In this document: piece after piece, positions 1-9,549 of the stretch
Position numbering within the stretch: position 1 is the first letter of the stretch
How the letters are laid out: every line of letters begins with the position of its first letter
Assembly (NCBI GenBank): GCA_945870865.1
Contig: CAMBTO010000017.1
Coordinates: 1 to 35,450 of the forward strand
Origin: Klebsiella pneumoniae
Lineage (GTDB): Bacteria > Pseudomonadota > Gammaproteobacteria > Eutrophobiales > Eutrophobiaceae
Length of the DNA: 35,450 bases
Direction: 5' to 3'
The notes under the pieces: model-generated
Told to the model about the DNA's origin: nothing
What the model saw: the letters and a program-made list of their open reading frames with translations, nothing else
Databases searched by the model: none
Position numbers and translations under genes: made by a program

Positions 1-42
1 GGATCCCTAATGATTATTTTTGAACCATATTTCCTATTAAAC

Positions 43-179
43 CTCGCGTAGCGAGAACATCTGGATATATGCCACTTTTAAGGGGCATTATGTTCAGATG
101 TTGTAGCTCCCTCTCTCACCCCGGATGAGCTACACTAGGTTATTGGATAATATCTGCAATCAAAATATGGATTACAGAT
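43..179. repeat. cluster of inverted repeats in the gene-free left end
   Basis: No gene is visible in the first 343 bases. Four inverted repeats follow one another: CTCGC/GCGAG (43-47 and 51-55); an 8-bp arm pair AACATCTG/CAGATGTT (56-63 and 95-102) enclosing ATGCC/GGCAT (69-73 and 84-88); GTAGCTC/GAGCTAC (103-109 and 127-133); and a ten-base arm pair with one mismatch (152-161 and 170-179). The arms are read directly from the sequence. Whether they form a transcribed structured RNA, a decayed mobile repeat or DNA cruciforms cannot be told from one copy. Confidence 0.5.
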
Positions 180-220
180 TAATTTACTCATGCAGGTGCC
201 CGGGTAGTAGTGTTGATGGA

Positions 221-249
221 AAAAATTCGGGTAAACCCGCTTTTTGTTT
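221..249. terminator. possible bidirectional intrinsic terminator beyond tldD
   Basis: A short CGGG/CCCG stem (228-231 and 236-239) is followed on the plus strand by CTTTTTGTTT. On the minus strand it is followed, after two bases, by a run of six T (221-226 read in reverse). It lies about 100 bases past the tldD stop, so it could end the leftward nitrilase-tldD transcript. The stem is only 4-5 bp, so the call is tentative. Confidence 0.4.
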
Positions 250-343
250 GACCTGGATAAATTAATCGGGGCCAGTGCGGGTACTGGTTGCTCTCAATTG
301 CCGTAGAAGTGGCCGGCCTGGGGCTGAACAATGCCTGTCAGCC

Positions 344-1783
344 TTACGCTGTTCCGCCGACTGTCAGGTTATCAATCCGTATCGTCGGTTGCCCGACACC
401 CACAGGTACAGACTGGCCGTCCTTGCCACAGACACCGACGCCAGTATCAAGTTGCAGGTCATTGCCGACCATGGACACACGTGTGAGTACGTCAGGGCCG
501 TTACCAATCAGCGTGGCGCCGCGTATCGGTGCGGTGATCTTGCCATTTTCAATCAGCCAGGCCGAACTTGCGCTGAACACAAACTTGCCATTGGTGATAT
601 CAACCTGTCCACCACCAAACTGGGTGGCGTAGATCCCTTTCTCAACCGAGGCGATGATCTCGTTCGGGTCCATCTTGCCGGCGAGCATGTAGGTATTAGT
701 CATACGCGGCATGGGCAGGTGTGAATAGGATTCGCGTCGACCGTTACCCGTCGCGGCCATGCCCATCAGCCGGGCATTGTGTTTGTCTTGGATGTAGTTT
801 TTGAGGATGCCGTTTTCGATAAGTGTGGTGCAGTTGGTAGGAGTGCCTTCGTCATCAATCGACAGTGAGCCGCGCCGACCGGGCAGGGTGCCGTCGTCGA
901 CCACGGTTATATGTTCGGTTGCGATACGTTCGCCGAGGCGTCCGGAGAACGCAGAGGTGCCCTTACGGTTAAAATCGCCTTCGAGGCCATGGCCGATGGC
1001 CTCATGCAACAGGATGCCCGGCCAGCCCGGGCCAAGTACCACCGTGGTACTGCCAGCCGGTGCGGCGATGGCATCCAGATTGATGACCGCCTGGGTGACG
1101 GCCTCATCAACATACGACGTCAACAGTTCATCGTTCAGGAAATGGTCATAACCAAAACGACCACCACCGCCGGAACTGCCACGTTCACGTTTGCCGTTTT
1201 GTTCAACGATCACACTGACATTCAATCTGACCAGGGGACGTACATCGGCTGCAAACGTACCGTCGATAGCGGCAATCAGTACGGTGGTAAATTCTCCGCT
1301 CAGCGAGACGATGACCTGCTGGACACGCGCGTCCTTTGCGCGTGCCATCACATCGACCTTTTTCAGCAGCGCAACCTTTTCATCCGCGCTGATCGAATCA
1401 ATGGGATCATCTGCGCGATACAAGGCAACACCCTGTTGCGGCTGCCACGCACGTACCACAACACTGTTACCGCTGCCGGCAATCGCGCGGGCGGCCTTTG
1501 CCGCGCTGGTCAGTGCTGGCAGGACAATCTCGTCGGAATAGGCAAAGCCGGTCTTCTCGCCGCTGATAGCACGTACACCCACACCTTGTTCAATATTATG
1601 CGAGGCCTCCTTGATGATCCCTTCTTCCAGCGCCCAGGATTCCGAACGGGTCGATTCAAAATACAGGTCGGCCTGATCGATGCTGTGTATCGATAATTGT
1701 CCGAGTATTTTTTGCAGGTCTGCGATTTCCAGACCGACCGGGGTCAACAGGTGTTGCTGAGCTATTTGCAGATACTGATTCAT
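344..1783 (-). CDS. tldD: TldD-family metalloprotease
   Basis: The 479-residue product matches the usual TldD length (E. coli TldD is about 480). TldD works with PmbA/TldE as a cytosolic zinc protease that degrades unfolded peptides and processes peptide precursors such as microcin B17 and the CcdA antitoxin. The zinc-binding HExxxH motif (HEAIGH) is at about residues 260-265, followed by the family-typical [10 protein letters not shown] stretch. The frame is open upstream to 1906, but the start at 1783 gives the conserved N-terminal length and sits 7 bases after the stop of the nitrilase-family gene, so the two are probably co-transcribed. The partner pmbA is not in this window. Function is assigned from family membership with high confidence. 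Confidence 0.95.
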   Translation of the reverse strand: MNQYLQIAQQHLLTPVGLEIADLQKILGQLSIHSIDQADLYFESTRSESWALEEGIIKEASHNIEQGVGVRAISGEKTGFAYSDEIVLPALTSAAKAARAIAGSGNSVVVRAWQPQQGVALYRADDPIDSISADEKVALLKKVDVMARAKDARVQQVIVSLSGEFTTVLIAAIDGTFAADVRPLVRLNVSVIVEQNGKRERGSSGGGGRFGYDHFLNDELLTSYVDEAVTQAVINLDAIAAPAGSTTVVLGPGWPGILLHEAIGHGLEGDFNRKGTSAFSGRLGERIATEHITVVDDGTLPGRRGSLSIDDEGTPTNCTTLIENGILKNYIQDKHNARLMGMAATGNGRRESYSHLPMPRMTNTYMLAGKMDPNEIIASVEKGIYATQFGGGQVDITNGKFVFSASSAWLIENGKITAPIRGATLIGNGPDVLTRVSMVGNDLQLDTGVGVCGKDGQSVPVGVGQPTIRIDNLTVGGTA

Positions 1784-1790
1784 AGGTAAT

Positions 1791-2600
1791 CTATAGTTTC
1801 CTGTGTTGTAGTGCCGGGAATGATTTCCGCAGGCTGTGTAATTTGTCGAGATCCAGATCAGCGCAGGCCACGCCGGGACCCTGTTCGACCGTTGCCAGTA
1901 TGTCACCCCACGGGTCTATGATCATGCTGTGGCCCCAGGTGGCGCGGCGGGCCGTATTCTGGCCACCCTGGTTTGCGGCAATAACATAACACAGGTTTTC
2001 AACCGCCCTGGCGCGGAGCAACAGTTCCCAGTGGCGTTGACCGGTCGTCCAGGTAAATGCGGACGGGACGGTGATTATGCTGATGTCCCGATCCAGCATG
2101 CGGCGATACAGTTCCGGGAAGCGCAGATCATAACAGATAGACATGCCGATACGTGCAAACGGGGTCTCGGCGACCACCACCTCGCTACCGGCAGCAATGG
2201 TGTTTGATTCATTATAGGCCTCCTTGCCGGAATCTACCTGTACATCAAACAGGTGGATCTTTTCATAACGCGCAACAACCTTGCCGTCCGGATTGTATAA
2301 CAGACAACTATTGTAGACACGGGCCGGATCCCCACTGTCGAGCGGGATACTGCCTGCCATCAGCCAGATCCTGTGCCTGCTCGCTGCCGCCGCGAGAAAA
2401 TCCTGTACAGGTCCACTGCCATACGTCTCGCGACAGGCGAACTTGTCACGCTCATTGTCACTGATAATCGGAAAATATTCGGGCAATACAGCGAGTTCCG
2501 CCCCCGTGGCGGCGGCCTGTTCAATCAAACGGGCGGCCGAGGCCAGATTTTCTGACAGATTGGCAGTGGATACCATTTGGATTGCGGCAACGCGAGTCAT
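1791..2600 (-). CDS. nitrilase-superfamily carbon-nitrogen hydrolase (Nit1/omega-amidase-like)
   Basis: The 269-residue protein has the complete nitrilase Glu-Lys-Cys triad: Glu41 in LPEYF, Lys114 in YEKIHLFD and Cys156 in [12 protein letters not shown]. Members close to this length hydrolyse small amides, for example deaminated glutathione or alpha-keto acid omega-amides; which substrate applies here cannot be read from sequence. The frame continues open to 3014, but that extension would run back over the divergent aminotransferase, and residue 1 at 2600 begins the family-typical MTRVAAIQM. It lies 7 bases upstream of tldD on the same strand, an arrangement common in gammaproteobacteria, so the two probably share a transcript. 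The cytosolic location follows from the lack of a signal peptide. Confidence 0.93.
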   Translation of the reverse strand: MTRVAAIQMVSTANLSENLASAARLIEQAAATGAELAVLPEYFPIISDNERDKFACRETYGSGPVQDFLAAAASRHRIWLMAGSIPLDSGDPARVYNSCLLYNPDGKVVARYEKIHLFDVQVDSGKEAYNESNTIAAGSEVVVAETPFARIGMSICYDLRFPELYRRMLDRDISIITVPSAFTWTTGQRHWELLLRARAVENLCYVIAANQGGQNTARRATWGHSMIIDPWGDILATVEQGPGVACADLDLDKLHSLRKSFPALQHRKL

Positions 2601-2787
2601 ATCACCAGTATACCCGTAGCCCGCAGGCCGCGCAGCGAATTCCGGGGTAATGCCATGGACCCATCCCGCGATTCGTAATACGTGGTGGATGTTGGTTAAA
2701 CGGCAAAATCGCGGACAATACCGCCGAATCAGGCCGGTTGTGGTGGGTATAACCCCTGTCCAGTTTGGCCAGATTCCCTTATACTTC

Positions 2788-2816
2788 CTGTCATTTTTTG
2801 CGACACATATTATTAT
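2788..2816 (+). promoter_or_regulatory. possible sigma70 promoter for alaC
   Basis: CTGTCA (2788-2793) and TATTAT (2811-2816) are 17 bases apart, matching the sigma70 -35 and -10 boxes at four and five of six positions. The predicted transcript would start only a few bases before the ATG at 2826, giving an almost leaderless message. The AT-rich composition of the divergent gap makes chance matches likely. Confidence 0.3.
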
Positions 2817-2825
2817 ACGGACACT

Positions 2826-4004
2826 ATGAACGAAGATTTCCCCAGGATCTCGCGGCTGCCACCCTATGTATTCAGTATCGTTAACGAACTGAAGATGCAG
2901 GAACGCCATCATGGCGAGGACATTATTGATTTCGGGATGGGCAATCCTGATCAGCCGGCCCCAAAACACGTCGTCGACAAGCTGATTGAGGTCGCACAAC
3001 GTGACGATGTGCACCGCTATTCCGTCTCGCGCGGTATCCCGCGTCTGCGTCGTGCCATCTGCAACTGGTACAAGTCAAAATATGACGTGGACCTCGACCC
3101 GGATTCCGAGGCGATTGTGACGCTGGGATCAAAAGAAGGCCTCGCCCATCTGGCGATGGCGATAGTTGATCGCGGTGATGCAGTGCTTGTACCAAATCCG
3201 TCCTACCCGATCCATCCTTATGGATTTATTCTCGCCGGCGCCGATGTTCGTCATGTGCCGATAGGACCGGATGTGGACTTCTTCGAGGAGCTTGAGAATG
3301 CTGTCCGCAACAGCTGGCCGAAGCCGAAATTATTGCTACTGAATTTCCCGAGTAATCCGACCACCCAGTGTGTTGAACTATCCTTCTTCGAGCGGATTAT
3401 TGATTTTGCCCGTGAGCACCAGATCTGGATAGTGCAGGATCTCGCCTATGCGGAGATCGTGTTTGACGGTTACGTGGCCCCGTCGATCTTGCAGGTTCCC
3501 GGGGCAAAGGACGTCGCGGTAGAATTTTATACGCTGTCGAAGACCTACAATATGCCCGGTTGGCGTGTTGGCTTCATGGTCGGCAACCCGATACTGGTGA
3601 AGGCGCTGGCCAAACTGAAATCGTATCTTGATTACGGCATGTTCACCCCGGTACAGGTGGCGGCCATCCTCGCACTGGAAGGCCCGCAGGATTGTGTCGA
3701 AGAAATCAGGATGACCTACCAGAACCGGCGTGATGTTCTGTGTGATGGTCTGACTGCGGCCGGCTGGAAGGTAGAAAAGCCACAGGGCACGATGTTTGTA
3801 TGGGCGCCAATACCGGAGCCGTTTGTGCATATGGGCTCGCTCGAATTTTCCAAGCAGTTGCTGCTACAGGCCAAGGTGGCCGTTTCTCCCGGTATTGGCT
3901 TTGGCGAATACGGAGACAAGCACGTGCGCTTCGGATTGATTGAAAACGAACACCGCACCCGGCAGGCTGTCCGCGGCATCCGGGCGATGATCAAGAAGGG
4001 ATAA
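2826..4004 (+). CDS. alaC: AlaC-type class I/II aminotransferase (glutamate-pyruvate)
   Basis: The 392-residue protein is a PLP-dependent fold-type I aminotransferase. The PLP-binding lysine is Lys239 in [11 protein letters not shown], the NFPSNPTT motif is at about 173-180, and DFGMGNPD near the N-terminus is typical of the AlaC/YfdZ group, which transfers the amino group between glutamate and pyruvate to make alanine. The start at 2826 is the only plausible one. It stands divergently from the nitrilase gene and 84 bases upstream of hom, an order seen in other proteobacteria. This links it to the aspartate-derived amino acid pathway or simply to general amino acid supply. Exact substrate preference among AlaC-like enzymes is inferred. 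Confidence 0.93.
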   Translation: MNEDFPRISRLPPYVFSIVNELKMQERHHGEDIIDFGMGNPDQPAPKHVVDKLIEVAQRDDVHRYSVSRGIPRLRRAICNWYKSKYDVDLDPDSEAIVTLGSKEGLAHLAMAIVDRGDAVLVPNPSYPIHPYGFILAGADVRHVPIGPDVDFFEELENAVRNSWPKPKLLLLNFPSNPTTQCVELSFFERIIDFAREHQIWIVQDLAYAEIVFDGYVAPSILQVPGAKDVAVEFYTLSKTYNMPGWRVGFMVGNPILVKALAKLKSYLDYGMFTPVQVAAILALEGPQDCVEEIRMTYQNRRDVLCDGLTAAGWKVEKPQGTMFVWAPIPEPFVHMGSLEFSKQLLLQAKVAVSPGIGFGEYGDKHVRFGLIENEHRTRQAVRGIRAMIKKG

Positions 4005-4025
4005 GAATTGATACAGGATATTATT

Positions 4026-4051
4026 GTCATGCTGGCGTACGTTAGCATGAC
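4026..4051. repeat. half-copy of the intergenic palindromic repeat
   Basis: GTCATGCT (4026-4033) pairs perfectly with AGCATGAC (4044-4051), and the inner GGCG can continue the stem through G-T pairs. The GTCAT/ATGAC ends and the CTGGCG core resemble the right arm of the two full elements at 5413-5506 and 10688-10780. It lies in the 84-base gap between alaC and hom and may act as an RNA processing or stabilising hairpin. Confidence 0.5.
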
Positions 4052-4088
4052 GCAGGGTTATACACACAGCTAACGAGTAACGAAATAA

Positions 4089-5399
4089 ATGGAACCAGTA
4101 AAAATCGGATTATTAGGCCTTGGCACCGTCGGTGGCGGTACCCTCAGTGTCCTGACCCGCAATGCCGAGGAAATCGCACGTCGTGCCGGACGTGACATCG
4201 TCATCAGTCATGCCGCGGCGAAGGACTACAACCGTGGGCTGAAAGGCCTCGACCAGATTTCACGCATTACCGACGACGCATTTGCGGTGGTAAATGACCC
4301 GTCGGTCGAGATCGTGGTTGAACTGATAGGTGGATACAAGCCGGCACTGGAGCTGGTGTTGAAGGCGATTGAAAACGGTAAACATGTGGTCACCGCCAAC
4401 AAGGCGCTGATCGCAACGCATGGCAACGAGATCTTTGCTGCTGCCCAGAAAAAAGGCGTGACCGTTGCTTTTGAAGCAGCCGTGGCCGGTGGTATTCCAA
4501 TTATCAAGGCACTGCGCGAAGGCCTGGCGGCCAACCAGATTGAATGGGCCGCCGGTATCATCAACGGTACCAGCAACTTTATCCTGACTGAGATGAAGGA
4601 AAAGGGTCGTGACTTTGATGATGTGCTAAAGGAAGCGCAGGCCCGCGGTTATGCCGAGGCTGATCCAACATTTGATATTGAAGGTGTTGATGCCGCGCAC
4701 AAGCTGACCATACTGGCATCCATCGCCTTTGGAATACCGTTGCAGTTTGACAAGGCATACAAGGAAGGCATAACCGCAATTGAACGACAGGACGTGTCCT
4801 ATGCAGGCGAGCTCGGTTATAACATCAAATTACTGGGCATTACCCGCAAGACCAGTAACGGGATCGAGTTGCGCGTGCACCCGACGTTGATCCCGGAAAA
4901 CCGTCTGATTGCGAATGTCGATGGTGTAATGAATGCGGTACTGGTCAAGGGTGATGCCGTGGGACCGACGCTGTATTACGGTGCCGGTGCCGGTGCTGAA
5001 CCGACTGCCTCGGCGGTCATTGCCGATATTATTGATGTTGTACGTGCGCTGACAACAGATCCGGGAAACCGTGTGCCCCATCTGGCCTTCCAGCCGAAAT
5101 CAATGTCGAACATCGCCATCCTGCCGATGGATGAGGTACAGACAGGTTATTACCTGCGTATCAATGCAGTCGACAAACCGGGCGTGTTATCGGAAATCAC
5201 CACTATCCTCGGTGATCAGCAGATCAGTATTGAGGCGATTATCCAGAAGGAACCGGATGACGACGCGACCTACGTGCCGGTCATCCTGTTGACACAGAAG
5301 GTGATTGAAAAAAACATGAACGAGGCGATACGCAAGATCGAGGCGCTCGACTCTGTCAGCGGCAAGGTCAGGCGTATCCGTGTGGAAGGACTGGCGTAA
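4089..5399 (+). CDS. hom: homoserine dehydrogenase
   Basis: The enzyme reduces aspartate semialdehyde to homoserine with NAD(P)H, the branch point to threonine and methionine. The 436-residue, monofunctional protein has three parts. A Rossmann domain starts with GLLGLGTVGGGT (residues 7-18). The catalytic domain includes GIINGTSNFILTEM and the EADPTFDIEGVDAAHK stretch. A C-terminal ACT domain (about 350-430) usually gives threonine feedback inhibition. The length matches other monofunctional proteobacterial Hom proteins rather than the aspartokinase fusions ThrA/MetL. It is followed 147 bases later by thrC, with a palindromic repeat in the gap, so the genes probably form one pathway operon whose two messages may be separated by processing. 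Confidence 0.96.
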   Translation: MEPVKIGLLGLGTVGGGTLSVLTRNAEEIARRAGRDIVISHAAAKDYNRGLKGLDQISRITDDAFAVVNDPSVEIVVELIGGYKPALELVLKAIENGKHVVTANKALIATHGNEIFAAAQKKGVTVAFEAAVAGGIPIIKALREGLAANQIEWAAGIINGTSNFILTEMKEKGRDFDDVLKEAQARGYAEADPTFDIEGVDAAHKLTILASIAFGIPLQFDKAYKEGITAIERQDVSYAGELGYNIKLLGITRKTSNGIELRVHPTLIPENRLIANVDGVMNAVLVKGDAVGPTLYYGAGAGAEPTASAVIADIIDVVRALTTDPGNRVPHLAFQPKSMSNIAILPMDEVQTGYYLRINAVDKPGVLSEITTILGDQQISIEAIIQKEPDDDATYVPVILLTQKVIEKNMNEAIRKIEALDSVSGKVRRIRVEGLA

Positions 5400-5412
5400 C
5401 GACATATTCTTT

Positions 5413-5506
5413 CGTCATTCCCGCGAAGGCGGGAATCCAGTCGAATGAAGTCTACCCGAAGGGCAGCCGTTTTACGCACTGGATACTGGCGTTCGCCAGT
5501 ATGACG
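5413..5506. repeat. REPIN-like intergenic palindromic element, copy 1
   Basis: The 94-base element is bounded by CGTCAT (5413-5418) and ATGACG (5501-5506). It contains two hairpins: ATTCCCGC/GCGGGAAT with a GAAG loop (5417-5436) and ATACTGGCG/CGCCAGTAT with a TT loop (5483-5502). ATCCAG (5435-5440) also pairs with CTGGAT (5479-5484), so the whole element can fold as a cloverleaf. The CGTCATTCCCGCG start is a widespread intergenic repeat motif in proteobacteria. A second copy is at 10688-10780. Confidence 0.75.
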
Positions 5507-5546
5507 GGGATAGTTCAATGAACCAGAGCGACGAGTAAGGATATAA

Positions 5547-6671
5547 ATGACTACATTTTACAAAGGCCTGATCGACCATTACCGCAGCCGTCTGCCGGTC
5601 AACGACAATACCTGCATCGTCACACTGCATGAAGGCAATACGCCGCTGATCCCGCTGGTCAACATCCCGAGACTGCTCGGCAAGGATGTACAGATCTATG
5701 TGAAGTTTGAAGGGCTAAATCCGACCGGTTCGTTCAAGGACCGTGGCATGACGATGGCGGTTACCCAGGCGGTCAATGAGGGCTCACGTGCGATCATCTG
5801 TGCCTCGACCGGTAATACCTCGGCGGCCGCCGCCGCGTATGCCAGCCGGGCCGGTATCAAATGTTTTGTGCTGATCCCGGACGGCAAGATTGCGCAGGGT
5901 AAACTGGCGCAGGCGATGATCAAGGGTTCAGTGGTGATCCAGATCCTGGGTAATTTTGATGACGGTATGCGTCTGGTCAAGGAAGTGGGTGACGCCGCCC
6001 CGGTCACGATCGTCAACTCGATCAATCCCTATCGTATCCACGGGCAGAAGACCATAGCCTTCGAGATCATCGACGCACTAGGACGTGCCCCCGATTACCA
6101 CTGTCTACCAGTGGGTAACGCAGGCAATATCACCGCACACTGGCTCGGCTATTGCGAATACGCAGGCATACCGGTGTTTGCTGACTCATTCCAGAAACAG
6201 CAGGGTAGCTACAACCGGGACAAGGTCGTCGACAAGACCCCGGTCATGTGTGGCTATCAGGCCAGTGGGGCTGCGCCCTTCCTGCGAGGTCATCCCATCA
6301 ACAATCCCGAGACGGTGGCGACCGCGATCCGTATCGGTAATCCGCAGTCCTGGGAACAGGCCTGGACCGCACAGCGCGATTCCAAAGGCTGGTTTGATGA
6401 GTTTTCCGATGCAGATATCCTGGCGGCACAAAAATTACTGTCAGAACGGGAAGGCATTTTTTGTGAGCCGGCCTCTGCCGTGTCACTTGCCGGTGCAATG
6501 AAAGACATTAGCTCAGGCAAGATCCTGGAAGGCAGTCTGATCGTGTGTACATTGACCGGGCATGGACTGAAAGACCCTGATACGGCGATCAAGCAAAGCA
6601 CCTCACCGGTCATCCGGGTCGAGGCCGATCTGGAGCAGGTGAAGAAGGCGATACTCGGGAATATTAATTAG
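5547..6671 (+). CDS. thrC: threonine synthase
   Basis: The 374-residue PLP enzyme converts O-phosphohomoserine to threonine. The PLP lysine is Lys64 in PTGSFKDRGM; the phosphate-binding STGNTSAAAA loop follows, and a glycine-rich VGNAGNITA stretch lies near residue 190. The length and the short N-terminus place it in the shorter bacterial ThrC class rather than the roughly 430-residue E. coli type. The start at 5547 is supported by GAGTAAGG six bases upstream. It follows hom directly after the palindromic repeat. The kinase thrB is not between them and none is seen in the window, so homoserine phosphorylation must be encoded elsewhere. Confidence 0.96.
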   Translation: MTTFYKGLIDHYRSRLPVNDNTCIVTLHEGNTPLIPLVNIPRLLGKDVQIYVKFEGLNPTGSFKDRGMTMAVTQAVNEGSRAIICASTGNTSAAAAAYASRAGIKCFVLIPDGKIAQGKLAQAMIKGSVVIQILGNFDDGMRLVKEVGDAAPVTIVNSINPYRIHGQKTIAFEIIDALGRAPDYHCLPVGNAGNITAHWLGYCEYAGIPVFADSFQKQQGSYNRDKVVDKTPVMCGYQASGAAPFLRGHPINNPETVATAIRIGNPQSWEQAWTAQRDSKGWFDEFSDADILAAQKLLSEREGIFCEPASAVSLAGAMKDISSGKILEGSLIVCTLTGHGLKDPDTAIKQSTSPVIRVEADLEQVKKAILGNIN

Positions 6672-6703
6672 TCATTCGTAACCGGTTAGGGTAAATTTCC
6701 GCC

Positions 6704-7729
6704 ATGCGAAATCTGACCTTGTTGATCCCCGGATTGTTTGGCCCGGACACGAAATACAGGGAAGACGTTGCCCCGAAACTTGACGCGTTGGAAATGCTGC
6801 TCGCGCGCTCCGACCATAAAACTGATTTGTCTCCCTCTTTGTACCGTGCACTGTTTGGGCTGACCGATTTTGCGCTTGACCCTGCGCGTGATGTCCCGGT
6901 TGCGGTGCTGACGCGTCTGACGGATGATAATGAACCGCCGCAGGGTAGCTGGATGCGCGCGGATCCTGTACATCTGCGCCCGGAACGTGACGGTCTGGTA
7001 TTGATGGATTCATTTGTTCTCGGACTCAGCAGACACGATGCGCTCGCGATTGCCTCCGAGGTGAACAAGGTCCTGTCGCATTATGGCTGGACGCTGGAGG
7101 TCCCCACGGAAGATCGGTGGTATATCCGCATGGACGAGGTGCCTGACCTGACGACAACCGAACTGCCGCTGGTTGTGGGCAAGGATATACGCCGCCTGTT
7201 ACCGCAAGGTGTCGATGCGCGGAAGTTTCATGCCGTAATGAACGAGATCCAGATGCAGTTATATGCGTGTGATCTGAATCAGTTGCGTGAGAGTCGTGGC
7301 GAATTGCCGGTCAACAGTGTGTGGTTCTGGGGACTGGGTGATTTACCGGATAACTTTAGCGGGGACTGGACCGTGGTATTTACTGATGATCTAGTTGTAC
7401 GCGGTATGGCGACAATGACGGGTAGCCCCTGGTATCCAGCGACTGCGGACCTGGACACGGTGATCGATACCTGTGCCGCCGAAGACAATGCGTTGGTCGT
7501 GTTGCAGCATAGTCAGACCCCGGCCCAGTACCAGAACCTGATGTTATGGCATCAGGCGCTGGAGTCGCTTGAGAATGCGTGGTTCCGCCCGGCGCTGGAT
7601 CTTTTGCGCAAGCGCAGGATAAACCGGCTGACTATTCTTACTGAAGGCCATAGTTTTAACACGGGTTGGCTCGGTCTGAAACAGTTCTGGCGTCGGCCTG
7701 TGCCGATAGGGGACTATCGCAACGCATGA
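6704..7729 (+). CDS. conserved protein of unknown function, coupled to recJ (possible COG4255-like)
   Basis: The 341-residue protein begins MRNLTLLIPGLFGP and has no signal peptide or membrane segment. Similar proteins, some labelled as phosphoglycerate-mutase-like, are found next to recJ in gammaproteobacteria; this is from memory and I cannot confirm the family by search. The N-terminal LLIPGLFGP and the later WFWGLGDLP hint at an alkaline-phosphatase/iPGM-like fold, but the usual metal-binding Asp and His set is not evident, so catalysis is doubtful. Its stop codon overlaps the recJ start (ATGA at 7726-7729), which implies translational coupling. It starts 32 bases after thrC and could be in the same transcript. 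Function is left open. Confidence 0.8.
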   Translation: MRNLTLLIPGLFGPDTKYREDVAPKLDALEMLLARSDHKTDLSPSLYRALFGLTDFALDPARDVPVAVLTRLTDDNEPPQGSWMRADPVHLRPERDGLVLMDSFVLGLSRHDALAIASEVNKVLSHYGWTLEVPTEDRWYIRMDEVPDLTTTELPLVVGKDIRRLLPQGVDARKFHAVMNEIQMQLYACDLNQLRESRGELPVNSVWFWGLGDLPDNFSGDWTVVFTDDLVVRGMATMTGSPWYPATADLDTVIDTCAAEDNALVVLQHSQTPAQYQNLMLWHQALESLENAWFRPALDLLRKRRINRLTILTEGHSFNTGWLGLKQFWRRPVPIGDYRNA

Positions 7730-9480
7730 ACGGTCCCGGGCGTATCATCCGTCGGCGTACTGGCAGCTCTGTTGTCAACTGGCCTGACCATCTCCATCCG
7801 GTACTGCGCCGTATCTACGCCACCCGCCGTGTGGGTTCAGTCGCCGAGCTGGAGTATGGACTGAACCGACTGTGTTCGTATGAAGGCCTGCTGAATATAG
7901 ACCTGGCCGCCGGTCTGCTGGCCGATCTGATCGAGCAGCAAAAATACATCCTGATTGTTTCCGACTATGATGCTGACGGCGCCACAGCCTGCGCACTCGC
8001 CATTCGAGGCTTGCTGGGCATGGGCGCGGCCCGTGTTGAATATCTGGTGCCGGACCGGTTTAAACACGGTTATGGCCTGGGTACCGGTGTGGTTGAGCTC
8101 GCGCTGGATCTGAATCCGGATGCCATCGTCACGGTAGACAACGGCATTTCCAGTATCGACGGTGTGGCGCTGGCGCGTGCCAATGGTATTGAGGTAATCA
8201 TTACCGACCACCATCTGCCGGGCAGGGTGTTGCCGGAGGCAAACGCGATTGTCAATCCGAACCTGCCGGGAGACGGCTTCCCGAGCAAATGTATCGCCGG
8301 TGTCGGGGTGATGTTTTATGTGCTCGCGGCCGTGCGGGCCGAGTTGCGCAAGCGGGACTGGTTTGGCAAACGCGATCTGCCCGATCCTAATCTGGCAGGC
8401 TTGATGGATCTGGTGGCGCTGGGTACAGTCGCCGATGTGGTCCCGCTCGATCATAACAATCGTATTATGGTCGCTTATGGCCTCGCCCTGATCCGCAGTG
8501 GACGTTGTCTGCCGGGTGTGCGTGCCCTGTTTGATGTGGCAGGAAAGGACCTTAAAAATATCTGTGCCGGTGATATCGGGTTTGTCGCCGGCCCGCGTCT
8601 GAATGCCGCAGGTCGCCTGACCGATATGAGCCTCGGGATTGAATGTCTTATCAGCAACAATATTGATGCAAGTAATGCGATGGCAAAACAGCTGGACGAG
8701 TTGAATCGCCAGCGCAAAGACATCCAGGATGAAATGCAGCAACAGGCGATGCAGGAAGTGACACGTATGCATATTGCAAACGATCAGCCACTGCCGTCTG
8801 GCTTGTGTCTGTACAAGTCCGACTGGCATCAGGGCGTGATAGGCATACTTGCCTCGAAGATCAAGGACCGGTTGCAGCGGCCGGTCATTGCCTTTGCCCG
8901 CGATGAAGAAGGCCTGTTCAAGGGCTCGGCACGCTCGATCAGCGGCATCCATATCCGCGATGTGATCGACAGGATTGCCACCGAGCAACCCGACCTGATC
9001 GTGACCTTTGGCGGCCATGCGATGGCGGCTGGTCTGACCATACCCGAACAGGCCTATCCAGAGTTTTCGCGTATGTTTGATGTACTGGTGTGCAAGCTGA
9101 TGCTGGAAAATGGTGTGGATGCGGATATCCATTCCGATGGTGAGCTTGGGCGCGAGGAGTTCACGATGGAGGTGGCCGAGTTGATCCGCAATGCCGGTCC
9201 CTGGGGGCAGGGTTTCCCCGAGCCGGTTTTTGACGGCTGTTTCGAAATAGTGGACAAGAAAATCGTCGGTGAGAACCATCTGAAGCTGAAGGTCCGTGCT
9301 GTTGGAGGCGGTCGCGATATTGAGGCGATTGCGTTCAATACGACCAATCGTTCCTGGCCAAAAGGCACCTCTCAGATTAATGCGGTCTTCCGGCTCGATA
9401 TCAACGAATACATGGGCCGACGCACACCGCAGCTGATCGTCGAATATCTTGAACCTGTCATCGTGGAGGAAGGGACCTGA
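7726..9480 (+). CDS. recJ: single-stranded-DNA-specific 5'-3' exonuclease RecJ
   Basis: RecJ degrades single-stranded DNA 5' to 3' in RecF-pathway recombination, mismatch repair and stalled-fork processing. The 584-residue length fits the family (E. coli 577). The DHH phosphoesterase motifs are complete: DYDADGA (80-86), VDNGIS (138-143) and DHH (161-163), which bind the catalytic manganese ions. The DHHA1 domain has the GGHAMAAG signature at 429-436, and the C-terminal OB-like region follows. The frame is open back to 7666, but ATG 7726 overlaps the upstream stop as ATGA and gives the family-typical start, so I prefer it. It is followed by prfB and lysS, as in E. coli. Confidence 0.96.
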   Translation: MNGPGRIIRRRTGSSVVNWPDHLHPVLRRIYATRRVGSVAELEYGLNRLCSYEGLLNIDLAAGLLADLIEQQKYILIVSDYDADGATACALAIRGLLGMGAARVEYLVPDRFKHGYGLGTGVVELALDLNPDAIVTVDNGISSIDGVALARANGIEVIITDHHLPGRVLPEANAIVNPNLPGDGFPSKCIAGVGVMFYVLAAVRAELRKRDWFGKRDLPDPNLAGLMDLVALGTVADVVPLDHNNRIMVAYGLALIRSGRCLPGVRALFDVAGKDLKNICAGDIGFVAGPRLNAAGRLTDMSLGIECLISNNIDASNAMAKQLDELNRQRKDIQDEMQQQAMQEVTRMHIANDQPLPSGLCLYKSDWHQGVIGILASKIKDRLQRPVIAFARDEEGLFKGSARSISGIHIRDVIDRIATEQPDLIVTFGGHAMAAGLTIPEQAYPEFSRMFDVLVCKLMLENGVDADIHSDGELGREEFTMEVAELIRNAGPWGQGFPEPVFDGCFEIVDKKIVGENHLKLKVRAVGGGRDIEAIAFNTTNRSWPKGTSQINAVFRLDINEYMGRRTPQLIVEYLEPVIVEEGT

Positions 9481-9549
9481 TCTAATCCTGTATCACGATC
9501 CCGCCTTGTAGTAGAATTCCACACATTATTCTGTCACTGGAAATTTAAC

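Noticed and set aside
1784-1906. N-terminal extension of tldD
   Set aside because: It would overlap the nitrilase gene by 116 bases and add residues with no TldD similarity; the start at 1783 gives the normal family length.
2601-3014. N-terminal extension of the nitrilase gene
   Set aside because: It crosses the divergent gap and runs over the start of alaC; residue 1 at 2600 already begins the conserved domain.
7837-9279. 480-codon open frame on the minus strand within recJ
   Set aside because: It lies opposite a well-supported recJ with intact catalytic motifs, and its His/Gln/Thr-rich translation resembles no family; it is a codon-bias shadow.
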